Assembly: GCF_029633865.1 (NCBI RefSeq)
Contig: NC_079230.1
Coordinates: 32,569,358-32,633,357 of the forward strand
DNA length: 64,000 nt
From: Lampris incognitus
Lineage: Eukaryota; Chordata; Actinopteri; Lampriformes; Lampridae
Direction: 5' to 3'
Shown: positions 13,001 through 25,300 of the stretch, one piece after another
How positions within the stretch are numbered: the first letter of the stretch is position 1
How the letters are laid out: every line of letters begins with the position of its first letter
The notes under the pieces: generated by a model
What the model was told of the DNA's origin: nothing
Databases searched by the model: none
Seen by the model: the letters and a program-made list of their open reading frames with translations, nothing else
Program-made: the position numbers and the translations under genes

Positions 13001-16000
13001 CAACCTCTTCCTCTGTATACTTTGCTGTACTTCCTCATTCCACCACCAAGTCTCCTTGTCGTCCTTCCTCTGTCCTGATGACACACCAAGTACCTTCCTA
13101 GCTGTCTCCCTCACTATTTCTGCAGTGGTTGTCCAGCCATCTGGCAACTCTTCACTGCCACCCAGTGCCTGTCTTACCTCCTGCCTGAACTCCACACAAC
13201 AGTCTTCCTTCTTCAACTTCCACCATTTGATCTTCGGCTGTGTCTTCACTCGCTTCCTCTTCTTGGTCTCCAAAGTCATCCTACAGACCACCATCCGATG
13301 CTGCCTAGCTACATTCTCCCCTGTCACCACCTTGCAGTCTCAAATCCCTTTCAGATGGCGCCTCCTACATAAGATATAGTCCACCTGTGTGCACTTTCCT
13401 CCACTCTTGTACGTCACCCTGTGTTCCTCCCTCTTCTTGAAATATTTTCTTTTCGCAAAATCGACCACCATCTGTCCTTCCATATTTCTCTCCTTGACTC
13501 CATACCTTCCCATCACCTTCCCATCACCTCCGTTCCCTTCACCAACATGTCCACTGAAGTCCGCTCCAATCACCACTCTCTCCTCCTTGGGTACCCTCTC
13601 CACCACGTCATCCAACTCACTCCAGAATTCTTCTTTTTCGTCCATCTCACACCCAACTTGCGGGGCATATGTGCTGATAACATTCAGCAATACACCTTCA
13701 ATTTCCAGCTTCATACTCATCACTCTGTCTGACACTCTCTTCACCTCCAGCACGCTCTTGACATACTCTTCCTTCAGAATTACCCCTACCCATTTCTCCT
13801 CCCATTCGCACCATGGTAGAAGAGTTTGAACCCACCTCTGATACTCCTGGCGTTACTCCCCTTGCACACACAGTATGCCTACCTTTCTTCTCACCATCAT
13901 GTCAGCCAGCTCTCTCCCTTTACCAGTCATAGTGCCAACATTCAAAGTTCCAACTCTCACCTCCACACGCCTACCCTTCCTCCTCTCTAGCTGCCTCTGG
14001 ACATGCCTTCCCCCTCTCCTTCTCCTTCGCCCAACAGTAGCATAGTTTCCACCGGCACCCTGCTGGTTAACAGTACCAGTGGCGGTCGTTGGTAACCCGG
14101 GCCTCGACCGATCCGGTATGGAAATCTTATTTATGATCCTCATATTTGATTTGGCAAAGATTTTATGCCGGATGCCCTTCCTGACGCAACCCTCCCCATT
14201 TGTCCGGGCTTGGGACCGGCACTAAGAATGCGCTGGCTTGTGCATCCTCAGTGGCTGGGTATAATATGATAATATCAATTATTAATAAATAATTATTTAT
14301 TATAAATAATAAATAAATATATATATGAGTGTAAGCCACAGACTTTACTGTAGAGTTTTACTGTAGACTTGTCCCAACTGGGGTTTGAACCCCCGATCTC
14401 TGGCAGGAAAACCGGTGTCCGTACCTACTGAACTATCCAGCTGTTACATAAGTTACCCATTGCAAATTTTCAAAACATACTCCCATCTTCTTCTGGGGTT
14501 TACCACTACTCTGATTTTTTTAAAGTGTCCTGTCCTGAGTGTTCCTGCTGTAGAAGTTCTCCCATATCTCCACATGTCATAAACTCGTTACATGGTTTCC
14601 AGATCCCCTCATAAACTGCCAGTTTGTTTTTCAGAGTATGTTATTCTCTCCATTGGCATACATTGCGCCATATTTTTGATCCGAGCACCAGTTGTAGGCG
14701 CTACAGTTGTCTTGCGGTTGTTTTGCCTGCAGTATAGAAACATAACTAGTTACGTTCTTTGGTTTTCACATTGAGATCTGTTGGATACAAGTGGAGCAAT
14801 ATCATCTTGGCATATTCACGGAAAAATTATCATAATTTTACTGTTCACCTCCTTCCAGAAGTTCTTAATTTTGTCACACTCCCAAATACAACGTATGACT
14901 TTTTCTTGAGCCTCATTACATTTAAAACAGGTGTCAGGTATATTAGCAGTAGTTCAGTTTGACGGGGCTTACATGAGTCCACACCAGCCAGTTGAAATAA
15001 CTCTAAATTAGTGTTGGCTGTTTGTATTTGAGCCTCCTCACAGGCTGTGTTGTTTGAAAAATCCTCTTTTAAGTCTGCCCACCATGCATCAAGTACGGAT
15101 ACTAAGGTGTCATTAGAGCCAGATCAAGCCAGATCAGACCAGTACTCTAGCCATTCTTGGTAATAACTTCTGCTGAGGATGAAAGTACTCGAATTACTAA
15201 TGACTGGTTTTGCATAAAAGAGATAAAACTCCTCGTTTGCAGGTATTTAAAGAAATGCTTCCTTGGGATGCTGGAGTGACTTAAGAGTGGGAGCTTGGAT
15301 AGAGAGAACTAATGTTTTGGAAAGGCTTTGAATCGCCGCAAACCACGACAGGTTCTTACGCCTAGTCCACACACACGGGTATTTTGAAAACAGCCTTTTC
15401 TATACGTTTTGTTTAATCCCCCCCCCCCCCCCCCACTCATTTTGTCCCCAATTGTATCCGGCCAGTTACCCCACTCTTCCGAGCCGTCCCGGTTACTGCT
15501 CCACCCCCTGTCCCGATCCGGGGAGGGCTGCAGACTACCACATGTCTCCTGTGATACATGTGGAGTCACCAGCCGCTTCTTTTCACCAGGGGGATATAGC
15601 ACGTGGGAGGATCACGCTACCCCCCCCCCCCGAACAGGTGCCCCGGCCGACCAGAGGAGGCGCTAGTGCAGAGACCAGGACACATGTCCACATCTGGCTT
15701 CCCACCTGCAGACATGGCCAATTGTGTCTGTACGGATGCCCGACCAAGCCAGAGGTAACACGGGGATTTGAACTGGCGAACCCTGTGTTGATAGGCAACA
15801 GAATAGACCGCCACGCCACCCGGATGCCCAGTTTTGTTTAATATGTTTATGGGAAATATAGTGCGTGAGAGGACAAAATGTCAGTTTAACTGCTACATTA
15901 TAGTAATATAATCAAAGTACTGTGCAGCTCAATGGATCAAAATACGAAACAGCCATATTTTCTGCCTTTTTAAATGTGTTTTCATATTATACAAAGTTCA

Positions 16001-19000
16001 GATGCACAAAGCAAAGCAAAATAAACTAGAGATAAGTGAATTAGTGAATTAATTAATTGAAATAGACAAACGCGGTGGGACGGGTTTTGTTAATCAGAGG
16101 GCAGAGATTGAATCTACTACTACTACTTTCGGCTGCTCCCGTTAGGGGTCGCCACAGCGGATCATCCGTTTCCATTTCTTCCTGTCTTCTGTGTCTTCCT
16201 CTGGCACACCAGCCACCTGCATGTCCTCCCTCACCACATCCATAAACCTCCTCTTTGGCCTTCCTCTTCTCCTGTTCCCTGGCAGCTCCATATTCAGCAT
16301 CCTTCTCCCAGTATACCCAGCATCTCTCCTCCACACATGTCCAAGCCATCTCAATCTTGTCTCTCTTGCTTTCTCTCCAAACCGTCCAACCTGAGTGGTC
16401 CCTCTAATATACTCGTTCCTAATCCTGTCCTTCTTCATCACTCCCAGTGAAAATCTTATCATCTTCAACTCTGCCACCTCCAGCTCCGCCTCCTGTCTTT
16501 TCATCAGTGCCACTGTCTCCACACCATATAACATAGCTGTTCTCACTACCATCTTGTAAACTTTCCCTTTAACTCTTGCTGATACCCTTCTGTCACAAAT
16601 CACTCCTGACACTCTTCTCCACCCACTCCACCCTGCCTGCACTCTCTTCTTCACCTCTCTACTGCACTCCCCGTTACTTTGAACAGTTGACCCCAAGTAT
16701 TTAAACTCAAATGCCTTTGTCACCTCCACTCCTTGCATCCTGACCATTCCACTGTCCTCCCTCTCATTCACGCATAGGTATTCCGTCTTGCTCCTACTGA
16801 CTTTCATTCCTCTTCTCTCCAGTGCATACCTCCACCTCTCCAGGCTCTCCTCAACCTGCTCCCTACTCTCGCTACAGATCACAATGTCATCCGCGAACAT
16901 CATCGTCCATGGAGACTCCTGCCTGATCTTGTCCGTCAACCTGTCCATCACCATTGCAAACAAGAAAGGGCTCAGAGCCGATCCTTGATGTAATCCCACC
17001 TCCACCTTGAACCCATCTGTCATTCCAACCGCACACCTCACCATTGTCACCATTCCCTCATACGTATCCTGCACCACTCCTACATACTTCTCTGCAACTC
17101 CTGACTTCCTCATACAATACCACACCTCCTCTCTCGGCACCCTGTCATATGCTTTCTCTAAATCTACAAAGACACAATGCAACTCTTTCTGGCCTTCTCT
17201 ATACTTCTCAATCAACATTCTCAAAGCAAACATCACATCTGTGGTGCTCTTTCGTGGCATGAAACCATACTGCTGCTCGCTGATCATCACCTCTCCTCTT
17301 AACCTAGCTTCTATTACTCTTTCCCAAATCTTCATGCTGTGGCTGATCAACTTTATACCTCTGTAGTTGTTACAGTTCTGCACATCGCCCTTGTTCTTGA
17401 AAATCGGTACCAGTATGCTTCTTCTCCACTCCTCAGGCATCCTCTCACTTTCCAGGATTGTGTTAAACAATCTAGTTAAAAACTCCACTGCCATCTCTCC
17501 TAAACATCTCCATGCCTCCACAGGTATGTCATCAGGACCAACTGCCTTTCCACTCTTCATCCTCTTCATAGCTGCCCTCACTTCCTCCTTGCTAATCCGC
17601 TGAACTTCCTGATTCACTGTCCCTACATCATCCAACCTTCTCTCTCTCTCATTTTCTTCATTCATCAGCCCCTCAAAGTACTCCTTCCACCTTCTTAGCA
17701 CACTCTCCTCGCTTGTCAGCACATTTCCATCTCTATCCTTGATCACCCTAACTTGCTGCACATCCTTTGCAGCTTGGTCCCTCTGTCTAGCCAATCGGTA
17801 CAAGTCCTTTTCTCCTTCCTTAGTGTCTAATCTGTCATACAACTCACCATACGCCTTTTCCTTTGCCTTTGCCACCTCTCTCTTTGCTTTACGCTGCATC
17901 TCCTTGTACTCCTGTCTACTTTCTTCATCTCTCTGACTATCCCACTTCTTCTTTGCCAACCTTTTCCTCTGTATAATTTGCTGTACTTCCTCATTCCACC
18001 ACCAAGTCTCCTTGTCTTCCTTCCTCTGTCCTGATGACACACCAAGTACCTTCCTAGCTGTCTCCCTCACTATTTCTGCAGTGGTTGTCCAGCCATCTGG
18101 CAACTCTTCACTACCACCCAGTGCCTGTGTTAACTCCTGCCTGAACTCCACACAACAGTCTTCCTTCTTCAACTTCCACCATTTGATCTTCGGCTCTGCC
18201 TTCACTCGCTTCCTCTTCTTGGTCTCCAAAGTCATCCTACAGACCACCATCCGATGCTGCCTAGCTACGCTCTCCCCTGTCACCACCTTGCAGTCTCCAA
18301 TCCCTTTTAGATGGCGCCTTCTACATAAGATATAGTCCACCTGTGTGCACTTTCCTCCACTCTTGTACGTCACCCTGTGTTCCTCCCTCTTCTTGAAATA
18401 TGTATTCACCACAGCCATTTCCATCCTTTTCGCAAAATCGACCACCATCTGTCCTTCCACATTTCTCTTCTTGACTCCATACCTTCCCATCACCTCCTCA
18501 TCACCTCTGTTCCCTTCACCAACATGTCCATTGAAGTCCGCTCCAATCACCACTCTCTCCTCCTTGGGTACCCTCTCCACCATGTCGTCCAACTCATTCC
18601 AGAATTCTTCTTTTTCATCCATCTCACACCCAACTTGCCGGGCATATGCGCTGATAACATTCAGCAATAAGCCTTCAATTTCCAGCTTCATACTCATCAC
18701 TCTGTCTGACACTCTCTTCACCTCCAGCACGCTCTTGACATACTCTTCCTTCAGAATTACCCCTACCCCATTACTCCTCCCATTCACACCATGGTAGAAG
18801 AGTTTGAACCCACCTCCGATACTCCTGGCCTTACTCCCCTTCCACCTGGTCTCTTGCACACACAGTATGCCTACCTTTCTTCTTTCCATCATGTCAGCCA
18901 GCTCTCTCCCTTTACCAGTCATAGTGCCAACATTCAAAGTTCCAACTCTCACCTCCACATGCCTACCCTTCCTCCTCTCTAGCTGCCTCTGGACATGCTT

Positions 19001-19336
19001 TCCCCCTCTCCTTCTCCTTCGCCCAACAGTAGCATAGTTTCCACCGACACCCTGCTGGTTAACAGTACCGGTGGCGGTCGTTGGTAACCCGGGCCTCGAC
19101 CGATCCGGTATGTAAGTCTTATTTATGATCCGCATATTTGATTTGGCAAAGATTTTACGCCGGATTACCTTCCTGACGCAACCCTCCCCATTTGTCCGGG
19201 CTTGGGACCGGCACTAAGGATGTACTGGCTTGTGCATCCTCAGTGGCTGGGTTTGAATGTATTGAATATATATACACATATATATATATATGTATGTATT
19301 TATATGTATATGTATGTGTGTGTGTGTTTGTGTGTA

Positions 19337-19384
<48 letters not shown>

Positions 19385-22300
19385 TATACAGTGCATCCGG
19401 AAAGTATTCACAGCCCTTCACTTTCCCCACATTTTGTTATGTTACAGCCTTATTCCAAAATGGATAAAATTATTTTTTTTCCTCATCAATCTACACACAA
19501 TACCCCATAATGACAAAGTGAAAAAGGTTTTGTAGAAATTTTTGCAAATTTATTAAAAATAAAAAACTGAAATATTGCATGTACATAAGTATTCACACCC
19601 TTTGCTGTGACACTCAAAATTGAGCTCAGGTTCATCCTGTTTCCACCGATCATCCTTGAGATGTTTCTACATCTTGATTGGAGTCCACCTCTAGTAAATT
19701 CAATTGATCGGACATGATTTGGAAAGGCACACACCTGTCTATATAAGGTCCCACTGTTGACCTTGCATGTCAGAGCAGAAACCATGCCATGAAGTCAAAG
19801 GAATTGTCTCTTCGGACCTCCGAGACAGGATTGTATCGAGGCACAGATCTGGGGAAGGGTACAAAAAAACTTCTACAGCTTTGAAGGTCCCGAAGAGCAC
19901 GGTGGTCTCCATCATTCGTAAATGGAAGAAGTTTGGATCCACCAGGACTCTTCCTAGACCTGGCCGCCCAGCCAAACTGAGCAATCGGGGGAGAAGGGCC
20001 TCGGTCAGGGAGGTGACCAAGAACCCGATGGTCACTCTGACAGAGCTCCAGCGTTCCTCTGTGGAGATGGGAGAACCTTCCAGAAGGACAACCATCTCTG
20101 CAGCACTCCACCAACCAGGCCTTTATGGTAGAGTGGCCAGACGGAAGCCTCTGCTCAGTAAAAGGCACATGACAGCCCGCTTGGAGTTTGCCAGAAAGCA
20201 CCTAAAGGACTCTCAGACCATGAGAAACAAGATTCTCTGGTCTGATGAAACCAAGATCGAACTCTTTGGCCTGAATGCCAAACGTCACGTCTGGAGGAAA
20301 CCAGGCACCTCTCATCACCTTGCTAATACCATCCCTACAGTGAAGCATGGTGGTGGCAGCATCATGCTGTGGGGATGTTCTTCAGCGGCAGGAACTGGGA
20401 GACTAGTCAGGATGGAGGGAAAGATGAATGGAGCAAAGTACAGAGAGATCCTTGATGAAAACCTGCTCCAGAGCGCTCAGGACCTCAGACTGGGGCGAAG
20501 GTTTACCTTTCAACACGACAACGACCCTAAACACACAGCCAAGACAACAAAGGAGTGGCTTCGGGACAAGTCTGTGGATGTCCTTGAGTGGCCCAGCCAG
20601 AGCCCAGACTTGAACCCCATTGAACATCTCTGGAAAGACCTGAAAATAGCTGTGCAGCGACGCTCCCCATCTAACCTTACAGAGCTGGAGAGGATCTTCA
20701 GAGAAGAATGGGAGAAATACCCCAAATATAGGTGTGACAAGCTTGTAGCTTCATACCCAAGAAGACTTGAGGCTGTAATCGCTGCCAAGGGCGCCTCAAC
20801 CAAGTACTGAGTAAAGGGTGTGAATACTTATGTACATGCAATATTTCAGTTTTTTATTTTTGATAAATTTGCAAAAATTTCTACAAAACCTTTTTCACTT
20901 TGTCATTATGGGGTATTGTGTGTAGATTGATGAGGAAAAAAAAGGAACTTAATCCATTTTGGAATAAGGCTGTAACATAACACCATGTGGGGAAAGTGAA
21001 GGGGTGTGAATACTTTCCAGATGCACTGTATATATAACATAGCATAATGTACGCCATAGCCTCTAGATGATTTGGATTCATCCAAACTAAGACATTTGAT
21101 TGGCTGCTAAGACATGCATATCATATATGTATATATACATGTGTGTGTGTGTGTGGATGTATGTGTATATACATATATATACATACCTATATATAATACC
21201 TATATACATACATACATATATACATAGATATATACATATGTATGTATGTGTGTATGTATATACTATATGTGTGTGTGTGTATATATGTGTGTGTGTATGT
21301 ATGTATTTATATATGTATATACTGTATGTGTGTGTGTGTGGGTGTATATATATATATGCTCATTGTCATTTGAATCGAGGTGTAACACATTTTATAGGGC
21401 CATCAACATTTTTAAAACATAAAAATACATGCTTAGTGTATATGTATATATATTTTTTTCTATAACTTTGATTGGCATATTTATACAATGCCCATGGATG
21501 TCTTATTTTTATTTGGTCAGATGTACTTATTGTAACCAGTAGAAATGTATGAAACTGGGGGCACCCCGGTGGTCACCTGGTAGAGTGTGGTACCACATAA
21601 GGCTGAGTCCTTACCGCAGCGGCCTGGGTTCGAATCCGGCCAAGGCCCCTTGCTGCATATCATAATAATAATAATAATGATAATGATGATAATAAATCAG
21701 TCATAATTATATAGCGCTTTTCTTATACTCAAAGTCGCTTTACAGTAAACAGGGTGAAACAAGACAACAGATAAACATAACAGACATGCAGGGGTGGATG
21801 GGAAGGGGGGCAAACATGCAGGGGGGGATGGGAAGGGGGGCAAACAAACAGGGGTGGATGGGAAGGGGGGCTACGAGAGGGAGAAGTGGCAGCGACACAC
21901 GATGCCAGCAGTACTCTCCCACTTAAACACACTCAAAAGGGCAAGAAAAACACACAACACTGTAGACGATGTTGTGTAGGGGTTTACTCCCGTAGCCTGT
22001 TCCTCTCCCGGGGCATCCACTAGGTGGCACTATTTAACCCATAGCTGGGGGCTGGTTCATGGGTATCAGGGAATATCCACACACTGGTGGGCCTGCGTAC
22101 CGCACGTCTAGGGGCCAGACCTCCTCCGAGTCCCTTGTAGTTCAGCCAGGGTCCAAGGTGTACCCAGTTACCGTGTGTCGCCACGAGGAGGCGCTACATA
22201 GGGCTTGCTGTTGGAGAGGCTATGTGCTAGCAGAGAGAGACTTGGGTGTTCTGCTCTCCTGTTCGCATTTCTGCTAGCCAGCGGTGAAGGCTGAGAGTGA

Positions 22301-25300
22301 GACGTGACAGACACACAACACTACACCAACACACTAGACGCTTCACAGCAACCCCACTTCTTACAGAGGAATGTCAGGCTCACATGTCATCCCCCCTCTC
22401 TCCTGTCTCTCTCTCTCTCTCTCTCTCGGCTATCGCTATCCAGTACAGGTGGAAACTGCCAAAAAAATAATGTAAAAGAAAAGTATTGAAGGGATAAGCT
22501 ACGATGCTCTTCATACATGAGCTGCATGACTGTTTGGACCGGGACACATTGTGTGATTAAAATACAGACAACACATCCCAAATGCTTAAAGAACAAGTGC
22601 TAAAAGGTCATTTTGTTCATCAGCTTCATAAATGTCAAAACAGGTTTTAATGCTGGCCGTTTGCCTAAGAAGCAAACAGTCAAGCTACGCAACAGAGAAA
22701 ACAAGTTGTGTTGTCTGTGAGAATAATCGAAGGTGTTCGTGCTACTTCACACCCACAATTACAGATAAGCTCAGTTTCAGCAGGCTAATGTAGAATTTGA
22801 ATAATTGTATTTTTTGGATTATATTGGCAAAATGACAGCGCCACTGAGCCCAGCAGTGTAGCTCTCAGGATTCACCTTCGACTGTGTTGCTCTTAAGCCT
22901 CCTGCAGACCGTGTGACGGCCGTCTCAGAAGAAAGATGACTAAATGTGGTGATGTCTTTGGTCGTGGCTCCAACACAGTGGTCCTACGTCCCTGTGAGGC
23001 AGGTTCACTGTGAGACAGGTTCACTGTGAGGCAGGTTCCCTGTGAGACAGGTTCACTGTGAGACAGGTTCCCTGTGAGACGGGTTCACTGTGAGACAGGT
23101 TCCCTGTGAGACAGGTTCACTGTGAGACAGGTTCACTGTGAGACAGGTTCCCTGTGAGGCAGGTTCCCTGTGAGGCAGGTTCCCTGTGAGACAGGTTCAC
23201 TGTGAGACAGGTTCCCTGTGAGACAGGTTCCCTGTGAGACAGGTTCACTGTGAGACAGGTTCCCTGTGAGGCAGGTTCACTGTGAGACAGGTTCCCTGTG
23301 AGGCAGGTTCACTGTGAGGCAGGTTCACTGTGAGGCAGGTTCCCTGTGAGACAGGTTCACTGTGAGACAGGTTCCCTGTGAGGCAGGTTCCCTGTGAGAC
23401 AGGTTCACTGTGAGACAGGTTCACTGTGAGACAGGTTCCCTGTGAGACAGGTTCACTGTGAGACAGGTTCACTGTGAGGCAGGTTCCCTGTGAGGCAGGT
23501 TCACTGTGAGACAGGTTCCCTGTGAGGCAGGTTCACTGTGAGACAGGTTCACTGTTAGACAGGTTCACTGTGAGACAGTTTCACTGTGAGACAGTTTCCC
23601 TGTGAGGCAGGTTCACTGTGAGACAGGTTCCCTGTGAGACAGGTTCACTGTGAGACAGGTTCACTGTGAGGCAGGTTCCCTGTGAGGCAGGTTCACTGTG
23701 AGACAGGTTCACTGTGAGGCAGGTTCCCTGTGAGGCAGGTTCCCTGTGAGACAGGTTCACTGTGAGACAGGTTCCCTGTGAGACGGGTTCACTGTGAGAC
23801 GGGTTCCCTGTGAGACGGGTTCACTGTGAGACGGGTTCCCTGTGAGACGGGTTCACTGTGAGACGGGTTCCCTGTGAGACGGGTTCACCTTGAGACGGGT
23901 TCCCTGTGAGGCAGGTTCCCTGTGAGACGGGTTCCCTGTGAGACAGGTTCACCTTGAGACGGGTTCCCTGTGAGACGGGTTCCCTGTGAGACAGGTTCAC
24001 CTTGAGACAGGTTCACTGTGAGACGGGTTCCCTGTGAGACGGGTTCACTGTTAGACAGGTTCACTGTGAGACGGGTTCACTGTGAGACAGGTTCACTGTG
24101 AAACGGGTTCCCTGTGAGACGGGTTCCCTGTGAGACAGGTTCCCTGTGAGACGGGTTCCCTGTGAGACGGGTTCCCTGTGAGACAGGTTCACTGTGAGAC
24201 GGGTTCACTGTGAGACAGGTTCCCTGTGAGACAGGTTCCCTGTGAGACGGGTTCCCTGTGAGACAGGTTCACTGTGAGACGGGTTCACTGTGAGACAGGT
24301 TCCCTGTGAGACAGGTTCACTGTGAGACAGGTTCACCTTGAGACGGGTTCACTGTGAGACAGGTTCACTGTGAGACGGGTTCAAAGACGGCCGTTATGAC
24401 GGTCTTGTGACCGAAGACAACCTGGGACAAAAGTGTGACAGGGCCAGAAATGTAGGACGACCGTCTCACAGCGTGACTGCTGCTGCCAGCTGCATGTCTC
24501 CTAACAACCAATAGAAATGCAGCAGGAAGTGACGCGCTGACCAACTGGCTTCCTGCTTGGTGTCATGTTGCTCTTCCAGCGGCGTAGATTGATGACACGC
24601 TGATGCGGCGCTCGCTGATGACGTTTTTCTGGACTTGTGTGGTAGGCTGTGAGTCAGTAGTGTTGTCATGGTAGTCTACACACATCACACTTGATGTGGT
24701 ACCAGGTGTATTGGACCCACATCACACAGTGTGGCCCGCAGGGACCCGACAGGACTGCTGACACCACCCAGTCTGTAGGAGGCTTTACTCTTACAAACAA
24801 GCTGCACTGTCTCATTTTAGTTGTGGTACTTGTAGTTGTGGTACGTTTAGTTGTGGTACGTTTAGTGGTGGTACTTGTAGTGGTGGTACGTTTAGTGGTG
24901 GTACTTTTAGTTGTGGTAGGTTTAGTGATGGTACTTGTAGTTGTGGTACTTGTAGTTGTGGTAGGTTTAGTGATGGTACTTGTAGTTGTGGTACTTGTAG
25001 TGATGGTACTTGTAGTTGTGGTAGGTTTAGTGATGGTACTTGTAGTTGTGGTAGGTTTGGTGGTAGTACTTGTAGTTGTGGTAGGTTTGGTGGTGGTACT
25101 TGTAGTTGTGGTAGGTTTAGTGATGGTACTTGTAGTTGTGGTACTTGTAGTTGTGGTAGGTTTAGTGGTGGTACTTGTAGTTGTGGTAGGTTTGGTGGTG
25201 GTACTTGTAGTTGTGGTAGGTTTAGTGATGGTACTTGTAGTTGTGGTGCTTGTAGTTGTGGTAGGTTTGGTGGTGGTACTTGTAGTTGTGGTAGGTTTAG

